From assembly GCA_022575985.1 (NCBI GenBank), contig JAKSXM010000007.1, forward strand, positions 57,938,501 to 58,002,500: a DNA stretch of 64,000 bases, written 5' to 3'. A model generated the notes under the pieces. The model had not been told where the DNA came from and did not search any database. It saw only the letters and a program-made list of their open reading frames with translations. This document shows positions 47,986-58,869 of this stretch, one piece after another (position 1 is the stretch's first letter; the number at the start of each line of letters is the position of its first letter). Source of the stretch: Anagrus nilaparvatae. Taxonomy: Eukaryota; Arthropoda; Insecta; Hymenoptera; Mymaridae. The translations under genes and the position numbers were made by a program.

Positions 47986-48919
47986 CCGGAATTTTTCAAA
48001 TACCCCATCCAATGATCATGTTCCATGTTAACACCAAATTTTTTTTCTCTTTGGACGTAGTACCTTATTTATTTCTATGGGAGTACTAGTTTTAGGAACC
48101 TAGTTTATAGTAATTTTTGGATCTGATACTTAATTTTTTCAAAATTTTTTTCTAAAAATTAAAAAAATTAAAAAAACTGCAATATTTTCTTTTTTTGGGT
48201 GCAATACCTCATTTAATTCTATGAAAGTACCAACATCTGAAAATATGTTTTTTACTCGATATCTCGAATCAGAAACTTAATTTTTTGTAATTTTTTTCTC
48301 AACATTTTTTGCATAAAAAAATAAAAAAAACAGAAATATTTTTTTTCTTTTTGGACTTAGTACCTAATTTTTTCCTATGAAACTACTTATATCTAGAATT
48401 ATTGTTTTTACCAGGTAAAATAGACCATTAAGAACATTTTGTTTTTGTTAATGAGGAACCATAATGCTAATTACTTGGAAGTATTTTTTTTATCTATATT
48501 TAAAATACACTGTTTTTTTTTTAAATATGATAATAATTTTAAATTAATATTCCAAAGTAATAAAATTAAAAAATTTCTTAGTATTGTAATACAGTAAGGG
48601 TTTTGTATGTATGTAAAAATCGGTTTATAGGTTAAAAAGATCAAATATCACTTTTCTATATTATGATGTAATTATATGATTTCTTTATCTTTATATAAAA
48701 AGTAAAACTTATATTTTCATAACAAATAAATATTTTTTTTTTTTTAAATAATTATATTTTTATAAATTTGTATAATTATTTGGTGATTTTCATATTTTTT
48801 TTTTTTTTATTAATAAGATTATCGTACAAGATTGTACAAAATATTGAAGTACATTAATGATATAGATAAATTTCTTGCTACACGCTAATTAAATTTGATA
48901 TAATAAAATATTTACAATA

Positions 48920-49732
48920 TAATAAAGTTATAAAAATACAATATAATAATATAATAATACAATATATAATAATAATAATGATCTAGAAAACAGAGGAAGA
49001 GGGAAGGAAGAGGCTTGTGAGATTTTAAAGTGTAAAGAATGTAGGAATAAATGTGAGTTAAGGGAGGTTTGATTCATGTCTGTCAATCTCTAGGAGATGT
49101 TGGTAAAGACTAGATTTGAAAACTTCCACTGAGCTTGACAGACGAATTTCTTCAGGGAGGGAGTTCCAGAAGGAGATCATAAATACGAGTGAGAAATTGT
49201 TGTAAATAGGGTTAGTGGATGTTTCTAATACTAGGCGAGGGCGATTTTTAGGACGAAGGGTTCTTGTGGGAATATAAATTTTGATTTTTCCTTGAGATAT
49301 GCTGGTATCCCATTGTTTAGTATGTTGTAGATGTGGACAGCACTAAGGTATTTCGCTCTAAGTTTAACATTTAGCCAGCCAAGCTTTAATCTGTCAGGGG
49401 AAGTACGAAGCTGGTATCTAATATCACAGACATATCTGACAGAGGCATTTAATAATTTTTGTAGTCGTTTATATTGATGGTCAGGCAAGTTGCCCATAGG
49501 AAAGACACCAGAGTCAAGGATGGGAAAAACAAGAGCAGTAACAAGCTGCTTTCGGAGATTCGAGTTGATTAGGTGCTTGAAGTGTCTTAACCTATAAAGG
49601 ACATTATTGGCCAATTTTACTATATGGTTTATATGGGATCGCCATTTCATGTCCTGATCAATGAATAATCCAAGGTTTTTTACTGTTTTTGAGAGCTGGA
49701 TTCTAGTACGACTAAAATAGAAAGAGGTACTA
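48920..49732 (-). pseudogene. LINE C-terminal region (3' part of split copy)
   Basis: The minus strand reads GLFIDQDMKWRSHINHIVKL, LYRLRHFKHLINSNLRKQLV and RYVCDIRYQL, the conserved region after the reverse transcriptase in CR1/Jockey-like LINEs. The segment FWNSLPEEIRLSSSVEVFKS continues in another frame at about 49070-49170, so there is at least one frameshift. An (AATAAT)-rich tail at 48930-48980 marks the 3' end. The 5' part continues beyond the MITE at 50466. Confidence 0.8.
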
Positions 49733-50465
49733 AGGTAATGTCGTACTTCGGAAATTTTTCGTTTTTCAAAAAATTTTTTTTTTTTATTTTCTGAAAGTAT
49801 AACTATTTAAAAATATGGAAAAAAAATTTTAGAAAAATCGGAGCATTATAAGTACTATTTTTAAGCCTACTTTCAATAATTATTATTAAGTCTTTTATGT
49901 GAAAAAATAACTTTAAACGAGTTTATCTCAAAAACATTTTATTGTACCTCACTGACACGATTTCTCGGAATTCCGTGGACCGATTCTCTTAAAAAATTAA
50001 CTGCATGTTTAAAATATGTATATTTATAATGTGAAGTAGGATCTAGTGAAAATTTTTAATTTTACTATATTTTTTATGTGAAAAACTTTAAAAAAAAAGT
50101 GTTTTTTTGCAAAAATTTTTTCAAGTGCTCGCCAATTATTTATTTTTTATGCAAATTCTTAGATCCTACTTCACATTATAACATAACTCATAAATTTTAA
50201 GAATTTTCTGTGTTTTTGTGTTTCAGACCATTTAGTCGGGAAAAATTATGTCAGTAATCAGCAAACTTTTTTTTTAAACGTGAACTTTAACACCTGTTAT
50301 CCATTCTTTATAATTTAAAATATTAATAAAAAAAAATTTTTTTATAAACTATTAATGTGTATTATCTAGACCTAAAAAAAATTTTTTTTAAATGTTTAAT
50401 AGTTTATCCACAAAAAAATCTCAAAAAACTGCTTTTTTTCGAGCGTCTGAAGTACCACATTACCT
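49733..50465. mobile_element. Mariner-like MITE inserted in the LINE
   Basis: A 733-bp element has ends AGGTAATGTCGTACTTC and the complement of AGGTAATGTGGTACTTC, flanked by TA on both sides. It contains A/T-rich internal sequence with two copies of a TAGATCCTACTTCACATTATAA-type block in opposite orientation (about 50030 and 50160) and no transposase. Removing it and one TA rejoins the LINE reading frame exactly. Confidence 0.85.
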
Positions 50466-50585
50466 TAATGTCAAAAGTACTTGATTTTTTGCTGAAGATC
50501 ATGAAGTTTGACTTGTCGATGTTTAATTTAAAATTGTTGGTAGAACAATAGTTTTCAATCTCATGAAGATCATTTTGAAGTATAT
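50466..50585 (-). pseudogene. LINE fragment (5' part of split copy)
   Basis: The minus strand reads LQNDLHEIENYCSTNNFKLN and IDKSNFMIFSKKS, the post-YADD thumb segment (typical 'W...N.LK.N..K') of a LINE reverse transcriptase. It is in the same frame as the first codons beyond the MITE at 49731. The catalytic part is absent, so the insertion is 5'-truncated. Confidence 0.8.
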
Positions 50586-50734
50586 ATTTGAGACTTACAG
50601 AGGATTTTTTTTAAATATTCAATATATAAACTTAAATATTGGCAATAAAAGTTTCCATATTTTAAAGACTTCGAGAAGGAATAGATTTCGAAATTGCTGT
50701 AGGTTTGATGTGAGTCAGAAGTCAATGAATAAAC

Positions 50735-51420
50735 TTGGCTAATTCTTTGGTGTGCCAAAGGCAGGCGGCACTTAGGATTGCCAGCGTTTATCATACAGTA
50801 TCGTTAGTGGTGATCCAGGTGTCATACCCATCGAATTGTTGGCTTTAGAGAGGAAAGCCATTTACGAAAGCGTAGAGGCACGCGAGGTGGCCTTCACTCA
50901 TGTCAACTTCAACGTTATGAACAAATGGTAGTAGCGATGGAGGACTGATAAAGAGGGCTGTTAAATGCACAGACTAGTTCCTGATCTGAAGGCATGGATC
51001 ATACGCCAACATGGGGAGGTGGATTTTTACCTGATCTAGTTTTTTACATGTTAAGGTTGTTTCCGTGATAACTTGCACCAATGGAAGAAGGTACAAACAA
51101 AACAGTGCCTACTCTGTTTAGGTGAGGTGGATATTGTGGAACACACATTCTTCAAGTGTGTGCGCTACTAAAAAAAGCGCCCGCCCTTCCCAAATTGGAG
51201 GCCTGAGGGAGTGGTCCCAGGGTCCTGAAAATTGGAACAAAGCAGCAGAGTACGTAAAAGCCACTCTGTTGATAAAAAAAGGGGGGGGGCTTTCTATCAA
51301 TGAGATCCTTCCTCTTAGGCAGTGCAGAAGACTTTACACCTAGACTGCGCTCTTTAAACTGAAGTTATACCGGGAAAGGTGGTTGGGGGTCATAAGGCAA
51401 TGTTTTGTGTAATGGTCCGA
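50735..51420 (+). pseudogene. R1-type LINE C-terminal fragment
   Basis: On the plus strand QRQAALRIASVYHTVS, then, in another frame, IPIELLALERKAIYE, and finally CLLCLGEVDIVEHTFFKC match the C-terminal region of R1/LOA-type LINEs, ending in the Cys-x2-Cys...His...Cys zinc-binding motif. Several frameshifts and stops are present. The closely related minus-strand copy at 54010-54960 confirms the reading. Confidence 0.75.
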
Positions 51421-51639
51421 TATAACCTGGGGTACGGATTTTCACATATACATACTCATTTACTTATATACCCTGTTTGCATGCAAAAAAAATCCTTTAG
51501 TGTGTAAGCATATATGTACTATTTCTGAATTAGACGAAAAGACCAATTTTGAGAACTATTTACATAATATAATCTCCCTTTTTTGAGAAAATTTACATTT
51601 CATTCGTTTTCTTGGAACACTTTGAATACCCAAGTCCAC

Positions 51640-51860
51640 GTGTAAAAAATATTTTACATATCTAGGGCAAAACAGCCTATTTTCTGCCGGAGGGAGACGG
51701 CTTTTTTGCCCATTATATGTAAAACTATTGTTTAGAACACGGGACAAAATATGGGGTTTGACTTTTACATGCTGTCTGCACTCGCTCGTGCAAACAACTG
51801 CATGCAAAGCCGAAACCAATATTTTATCCCTTGTTTAATAAATAGCTATTATTCTATATG
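51640..51860 (-). repeat. Interspersed repeat (third copy of the 9.1-9.8 kb family)
   Basis: This copy shares the GGCTTTTTTGCCCATTATAT block, the GCATGCAAAGCCGAAACCAATA block and the TTTATCCCTTGTTTAATAAA block with the inverted pair at 9140-9800. Its best match is to the reverse complement of 9480-9680. Confidence 0.7.
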
Positions 51861-52079
51861 TAATAAGAACAATATAATTAAAATGGTTAATGAAGTTTAA
51901 AAAAATTTGTTTAACTGTTAAATTAGTGAATAAAAAATTTTTTATATAATTTTACAAATTATACATGTAATAATGAAATATACGTATATTATTTTACAAT
52001 GTAATATTATTACTACGCTTCAGTTTTGCTTAAAATTATAAGTAATTTTTATTTACGCTAGTGAAAAATTTTTACTTAA

Positions 52080-53165
52080 GGGGGATCATTGGGTAATTTT
52101 TTTTCTGTAATCGAAATTTTTTTTATTCTTTTAATGTATTCATATATGTTTCAAGAATATGGAAAAAAAATTTTGTTTTGAAATTTGCTTTATTTTTGAT
52201 TCTATGAGGCATAATAGCGCGCGCCGCAGACGTATATTTTTAAAATTTGAACGCAGTTGCTGCTTGAATACCGTTAATAGGTCTAAAATTTAATTATTTT
52301 TGTTATATTATCATATTATATTGATATTATACATATATACAAACACATATACTGTGTATTAGTGTTAAAAATATTCAAAATAAAGCATCAGACAGCATTT
52401 AAGTAATTTTCAACTCATATTTTTGTTTTTTTCGACGTTTAAAATTTTTGCTCATTTTTTAAAAACGCGTTTTTTAATCTTTTGAATGAGATAACTCCAC
52501 AACTACTGAACCGATTTTCAATTTTCGTATTTTATTCTCTTCCTAATAACTTATACAAACAGAAAAAAAATAAAAATAAAAAAAAAATTAATTTTATGTA
52601 TGGAAAAACTTGTTTTCAAACTTTAAACGCGTTTTTCTCGAAACGTGTTTTTTCAAATCGCCGTGCACGATAACGGAAAAACTACTCAACCGATTAATTT
52701 GCCCTTTTCACAAGTCACTTTTCACAGTATTTACCAGGGAATAACGTATCGTTTTTTTTTATAACTGCCCGAGAAAATTTTTAGGACCGATTACAAAAAA
52801 AAAACAGGGGGCTTTTTTGACTTTTTTTTTTCCGCCACAGCGTGAAAAATGAAAATTTTTGAAAAAACTTTACGTTGTTCCCTGGCTTTAAGCTTTAAGA
52901 AAAATAATATATATTTTTTTTTTTTCCAGATGATTCTAAATTGGGTTATGCTGCACGGCGCAAGTCACCTTTTTTTTTAGTGCCTCTCAATAATATATCA
53001 TACACTGGCATGACGTCATAGAAACAAAAAAAAAAAATTATTTTTGTATTCTTAAAGACATTATTAGTTAATAAAAAAAATTTCATTAAATTACCTCTAA
53101 CCGTTCTTTTTTTATATCCACTAAAAAATCACTCGAAATTCGAGCGCCGTACCCAATGATCCCCC
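52080..53165. mobile_element. 1.1-kb TIR element
   Basis: The ends are GGGGGATCATTGGGTA and its exact reverse complement TACCCAATGATCCCCC. Flanks are TTAA on the left and TAAA on the right, so the target duplication is either TA with one change or degraded TTAA. The interior holds direct repeats around the ACTACTGAACCGATTTTCA and ACTACTCAACCGATTAATTT blocks and no recognisable transposase. It looks non-autonomous. Confidence 0.75.
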
Positions 53166-53559
53166 TAAAATATATCTACTTTAATCTTGTTAGATTTCTT
53201 TGAATTTTGAGTAACGGGGAAAAAAATATTTAAGCAGAGCAAACTGATCATGTAATCGTAGGTGATTGAGTTTATTGTATTTTAAAAAAAAATTTTTATC
53301 TTTTATTTTTTGTCTGATATTTTTTCATAATATTAAAATTTTTCATGTTAGACTTAAATTTTTCAATTTTAAAAAAATTACTTTTGTAATATTTGAATAC
53401 CTAATGAGTCGACTTGAATCGACACAGGAAGGGGGGGGGGGCAAGGGAGTTATGGCATCTCTTAAAATGAAAGTTTTTAGTAAAAATAGAATTATTTTTA
53501 TCCCTATTTTTTCAAAAATTTTTAATTGTTTATTTTTTTTTTATTTTTTTTTTGCGTAG

Positions 53560-53960
53560 GAAGTGGAGAAATGCGTTACGCATACTATTCAGCATCTGGA
53601 CTGACAGTTATGTGGGACTCGCTTGCCTTTACCCAATAAAATCCCTACCTACTAATCCTTAAATCCTTACCCACTACTCCCTTCCTACCTTATGCGAGCC
53701 TATCCCGGGACCGTTTTCACATTACTTCAGGACAGGTTCAAGGCCATTTAGTTCTAGTCGTGAACTCCATCTTTTGACTTGCGGCCAATGACTCGCCAGT
53801 CTGGTTGAGGACTCCGTCGTTCCATCTGATTAAAATTCCGTCTTTTGTGCTGTCATTTTCAATAAAATATATGTAAGCTGAAGTCATTCCCTATCATCGT
53901 CAAAATAGAAGGTAATAAATAAATATATAAATAGATAAATAAATAAATAAATAAATAATT
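53560..53960 (+). mobile_element. Retroelement 3' end with (AAAT)n tail
   Basis: A GC-rich, non-coding block ends in AATAAAATATATGTAAGCTG and then an (ATAA)n run to about 53958. It looks like the 3' UTR of a LINE or a SINE. No terminal duplication was identified. Confidence 0.5.
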
Positions 53961-54009
53961 ATTATCCTACCATCTTCGAATGATTGCGGTATTAAGAGTA
54001 AGTGCAGGA

Positions 54010-54960
54010 ATGATTGTATGTTAGTGCAATACCTGCAGTCATCTGGATAACCGCAGTACATCTCAATATTAGCCTATACCTTGGACTTCAGGTTTTTTGG
54101 CGTGCAGTATGTACTCCACATACTGGCTGATTTCACCATACTTCTTCATTTCGAAGCATCAGGCCAACCACATTCTCAGGTGTGATTTAACCGATGTTAG
54201 CTTCTAATTGAAACTTTTTAACAGCCCATCTATCGCATTTGAAGAAAGTGTGTTCCGACGTGTCTTATTTACCAGGACAGTATATACATTCAGAACTATT
54301 CATCTTCTGGATCCGAAAGAGGTAGGAGCAAAAAAATCCATGTCCGCTTAAGAATTTGGTAACAAAATAATTAATGTCCCCATGCCCTATATTTATCCAA
54401 GGTGATATCTCTTCAATCAATCTCTTGGTCCATTTGCTCTCCGAGTAGTCGGTCCAACGTTTCTGCCAATCGCTAAGGCTGATTTGGCGCGAAGTAGCCT
54501 TTGCGCGGTCAATGCCTTCCCTTTCTTTGTTCAGATAGGTATACTGCCTCTCAATAGCCAGCAGATCTATAGGGATTACCCCGGCGATAACTAGAGCAGC
54601 CTCCAAGGACACTGTGCGATAGGCACATGAGATTCTCAGGGCTCCTTGCCTCTGGACGCTCGTAAGCTTAGACGCACAACTGGCCTTCTTTATGCAACCA
54701 GCCCATACTTCTGCACCATACAGGAGTATGTAGTGGGTGACCGACATAAAAAGCCTGTGCTTTCCAGTCTTAGGTCCGCATGTATTTCTTATGAGCCTGC
54801 TTAACGCAGCAGTAAGCCTGGCAGCCTTCTCCGTGCTTCAGAATCTGCGCCTTAAAGAACAGCTTCGTATCCAAAAGCACTCCAAAGTACTTTAAGTAAT
54901 CCTTCGTTTCTATCCTATCCTCCTCAATACATATTGAGATGATGGTCTCAATATGTTTTT
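54010..54960 (-). pseudogene. R1/LOA-type LINE C-terminal region
   Basis: The minus strand contains ILLYGAEVWAGCIKKA, SVQRQGALRISCAYRTVSLE, VIPIDLLAIERQYTYLNKER, TKFLSGHGFFCSYLFRI and the zinc-binding ECIYCPGKDTSEHTFFKC. This is the standard C-terminal region of insect R1/LOA-type non-LTR retrotransposons. About 160 residues are open in one frame (54747-54265), and frame changes occur on both sides. Upstream reverse transcriptase residues are only partly legible up to about 54960, after which the element stops, so it is 5'-truncated. Confidence 0.85.
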
Positions 54961-55122
54961 AATTGTTTATTAACAAATGTAAACCTTAAACAATTTAAAA
55001 TATAATGATTAAATTTTTATTCTTAGCAAATAAATTAAACCATAATTATTAATATTAGGTTCTGCCCCTACAGCAAAAATTTTTTGCCCCCCCCCCCCGA
55101 AAAAAATTTCTTGATGCGTGCC

Positions 55123-56192
55123 AGTTGACAGTGTCTATTTACACTTACCGTTTCAACACGGTTGTTCCATTCTTCAGATAAAATTCACGGTTTTTCATCT
55201 TTTCCGTATGTAACCGTACAAAATTACCGTATATATAACCGTATGACTCGCAGGTTTAATTATATATCTACCGTAAAAAACCGCGTGAAAAAAATTCAAA
55301 TACTTCAACCGTGTATAACCGTGTCATTATAAATAAATAAAAAAGAATGCCGTGTCCAACCGTATGAAAAATTTATATAAAGAATCAACCGTGTTTAACC
55401 GTGTCAATATAATAAGGAAAAGCTCAGCCGTGTGTAACCGTATAAAAAATGAATTTATAACTACTGCCGTGTTTAACCGTATAAATATTAACAAAAAAGA
55501 AGTAAACCGTAAGTAGCCGTATAACAATTAATTTGAAGCATCAACCGTGTTTAACCGTGTCTTTATAAGCATATATTTTAAAGAATCCACCGTGTTTAAC
55601 CGTTTTAATACAATAAATAACAGCTCAACCGTTTATGACTTTATGAAAAATGAATTTATAGCTTCTGCCGTTTTTAACCGTACGTACTCTATATATTAGC
55701 TCACTCACGGGGCCTTCGGCCCCCTTTCGTAAAAATAAATTTTAACTAAATTAAATTATTGACAGAAATATTGAATGACAGCTCATAAGGGGGCCGAAGG
55801 CCCCGTGCGCCAATATTATGTACTTTTAATAATTCTTTTTTTTTAACGGCCGTATTTATACATTAAATTTTTATACGGTTACACACAGCAAGCATTTTTC
55901 ATACGGTTGTTCACGGTTGATCGATTGTATGCTTATAAATCCACGGTTAAAAACGGTTGATCCTTGAAATTCATTTTTCATACACTTACACACGGCTGAG
56001 CTCATTTTATTATATTGACACGGCTAAAAACGGCGGAAACTGTAAAACAAATTTTTATACGGCTAGACACGGCAGAAGTTTGGCTTATTTGTAAGTCACA
56101 CGGATATACACGGAAAAGATGAAAACCAGTGGATTTTATCTGAGAAACGAAATGCCGTGTGGAAACGGTAAGTGTAAATAGACACCGTCCAG
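55123..56192. mobile_element. Foldback element with CCGTGT dyad array
   Basis: Terminal inverted repeats (GTGTCTATTTACACTTACCG on the left and its complement on the right) enclose two opposed arrays. The left half holds about 14 copies of a dyad close to CCGTGTTTAACCGTGT, spaced about 36-47 bp apart from 55146 to 55685. The right half holds about nine copies in the opposite orientation (ACGGTTAAAAACGG type, 55848-56170). A perfect GC-rich inverted repeat, CACGGGGCCTTCGGCCCCC, flanks the centre at 55706 and 55789. No protein gene is present. The minus-strand open frame with repeated RLNTA is a translation of the array. Confidence 0.85.
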
Positions 56193-56829
56193 TTTTTACA
56201 CTAATGTATGCCCGTATACTAGTTGAAGTAATCACGCTAGTACCGAAACTTTTACGAACTTGATACTTAATATATTATTTCTATGGAACCAAAATTTGCA
56301 TTATACTATTATTGTAGAATACTTCAGAGTTACTAAATAATCTGCAGTATTAAAAAATTGAAATCAAAAATTGTAAAATTATAATTTGTTTTATTAATTA
56401 TTTATTTTTATGTGCACGTTGCAAAAAAGTAATGGTTGTTTAAATAAAATTGTTATTTTATTACAACTTAAGCAAATTTATTAATTAATAAAAATTTTAT
56501 TTATTATCCATAAAGATAATTACTACTGAATAATAAGCAAACAAATTATCATAAATTGATATTTTTTTATCATGTTTATTTAAATAATAAAATAAATATT
56601 TTTATACATAAATAAGAATTAATTAATTGTAAATTATTGAAATAAATTTTATTTTAAGTATCTTTATTAAATCTATATGGGGTAACAAAGAAAATATTAA
56701 TGTTATTTTTCATAAACATCATCAGTATTGATGATTTATCGTTTTATTATTGTCATTTGAGAATTAATACAAATTTTTTTTGTTAGTCACGTTATATCAG
56801 CCACAAAAACTTCGCGAATTTCATTACTA

Positions 56830-58845
56830 GGGGAGGGTACTATAATTCTGCGCAGTTTTTACACATTTGTTGATATTTTAATTCTTAGTTGGTTTAGGTG
56901 TGATGTTTTTTTTAAAATTTATTCATTAATCCCTTAGCTATAAATAATATCCTTAAAAGCTTTTATTTTTTACCACATTAAAGAGTTATTTAAAAAAAAA
57001 GTCTTCTAAAATGCGCAGAATTAGATTTCAAATTTCCTAATTCTGCGCTTCACCTTCCTAAATTTGCGCAGGGTATTTAACATACAAAATATTGAAGTTG
57101 ACGTATAAAAGAAATTGTATAAGGTAATTAAGGTGGCTCACGGTCTTAGGTCCGTATATTTTAGGGTGACATCAGAGGGGGGCATAACTAATTAATTAAA
57201 TTTTATTGTTTATGCATTTTCTTATATAATGAGTACGGTGTAAAAAAATTTTTTTTAATACAATACTTCTCATATTTTTCAATTTTCATTGTTCTATCCA
57301 TAGCAACTTCATTTCTTTTAGATGGTAAAGTTAGAATTTCTGAACTTTGTGAAGGTCTATCAGCTTTTATTTACAATTTTTTTTCTTCATTTAATTTGTT
57401 CACTGGAATACATGCTGTTAAAAAATCATCAATGCTTTTAATAATAATAAAATAAAAAACTCTGTATTAACTCTTTTATTATTTTAAATTATCCATGACC
57501 AATAGAACTGGTTCTAAGACTGTATCTTTGCTTGGAAATTTTCCTTGCAGCTGTGGATGCATGTATGCAGCGGCCCAATCATTTTTACTAACTTCTATTA
57601 ATGAACCATGAGGAGCATGAGTCCCAAGATTTTTTGACCAACGCTTTTTGCAAAATATGGAAATAGGTGGTATACAATTACCACTACCAGTTATGCAGCA
57701 TATCACTGTTGTTATTTTTCCTCTTTCTCCAGATGTAGCTACTGTACATTTTTTTACAACTTTGGAAGAAATTACAGACATTGGTCTATGAAAAGTAGTG
57801 AACCCAGTTTCATTGATGTTCAGTATTCTAAATGGGTTAAAATTATGCTTGCCCATCCTGTTTTGCAAAAACTCAAACTTTTATTTCTATTCAAAAATAA
57901 TTTTAACCAATTTTTACCAGCCATTTTATTTTCATCGTGAAAGTTTTGCTTAATATTCTCTTCTTTAGCTAATTGATAAACAACTCTTTACACTCTTTTG
58001 GAGTTACCCCATAATAACTTGCTGATGCTTCTTTTAGACGATCAGCCATTTTAGATTCCTACTCCTTGTTGAAGATTGTTTTCCTACCTCGTTTTGGAGA
58101 ATTCAGTATATTATTTTTCATCCTGCACTTAAATGTACTTTCTGAAACACCAAAAGCAAAATTTAAATCACTGTGGTACAACAATATTTTTTGTTCACAT
58201 TTCTTTTATTTACCCATTATACCGATAACTAAGTAAAAGAAATTATTTTTAACAAACAAAATAAAAAAATAACAAAAATCTTTGTACGTTATTTAAAAAA
58301 AATTATACGTTATAATAATTACGTTTTAGGCGTTGTTTGTTGTTTATAACACAAACAAAATAATGTTTTATGTATATTAATAATTACTTTAACTTCATCT
58401 TTTTATTTTAAAAAAAAATTTTTTTAATTAAATTCAAAACATTTTAAATATTGAAAAAATAAGCATTATAACACGAGTGTAATCCAATAGTTACATAAAT
58501 TTGTCCTATACGGGGTGCGTAATAACAATTAGCATTTTTGTCATTTTAACTTGTAAGGATTTGAAAATTAATGTTTATAGAGTAATTAAAAAAAAAATAT
58601 TTGTTTAAATAATTGAAATTTTTAAGCTTAAATTGCATGAAGCAGATACAACAGTAAATGAGGTTACAATTTAGTTTATTTTATTTTTAATAAATTAATG
58701 TAAAATTAAAAAAAAATTTTTTTTAAGTTACTTACAATTATTATTTTAATTAATTTTTTTAATTCTCAAATTTAAAAAAATTAGTTTTTAATTAAAATAT
58801 AAGGGTTTAGGGACTGCGCAGAATTACGGGACCCTCCGCCTCCCC
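56830..58845 (-). mobile_element. Decayed pogo/jerky-type DNA transposon
   Basis: The ends GGGGAGGG...AATTCTGCGCAG and the complement of GGGGAGGCGGAGGGTCCC...AATTCTGCGCAG are flanked by TA. Sub-terminal GCGCAGAATTA copies lie at about 57010-57070. The 2.0-kb body carries a broken transposase on the minus strand (57479 to about 58215). The element appears complete at both ends but inactive. Its left part overlaps a separate inverted repeat at 57130-57176. Confidence 0.8.
57479..58215 (-). pseudogene. Pogo-like (CENP-B/jerky type) transposase remnant
   Basis: The N-terminal psq-type helix-turn-helix is legible in pieces (FAFGVSESTFKCRMKNN, SPKRGRKT). The DDE region is open for 129 residues: ILNINETGFTTFHRP, TVATSGERGKITTVICCITG, IPPISIFCKKRW, KDTVLEPVLLVMDN. 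The family usually has D-E-T-G at the first catalytic site; here the Asp is replaced by Asn, so the enzyme would be dead even if intact. The frame stops right after VMDNLK, before the usual NHESH-type context and third acid, and several stops interrupt the N-terminal part. Pogo-type proteins cut at TA, matching the flanks of the host element. Confidence 0.85.
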
Positions 58846-58869
58846 TACTCCGTGTCTGTTCAGGGAGAC

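Noticed and set aside
53266..53559. 97-residue plus-strand open frame
   Set aside because: Mostly Phe/Lys/Ile from homopolymer DNA, interrupted by a G-run encoding poly-Gly; no family features.
55327..55527. Minus-strand open frame with repeated RLNTA motifs
   Set aside because: It is a translation of the dyad array; no start context or partner sequence supports a gene.
55146..56170. Regularly spaced repeats resembling a CRISPR array
   Set aside because: The repeats are degenerate, change orientation in the middle, lie within inverted termini, and the genome is eukaryotic.
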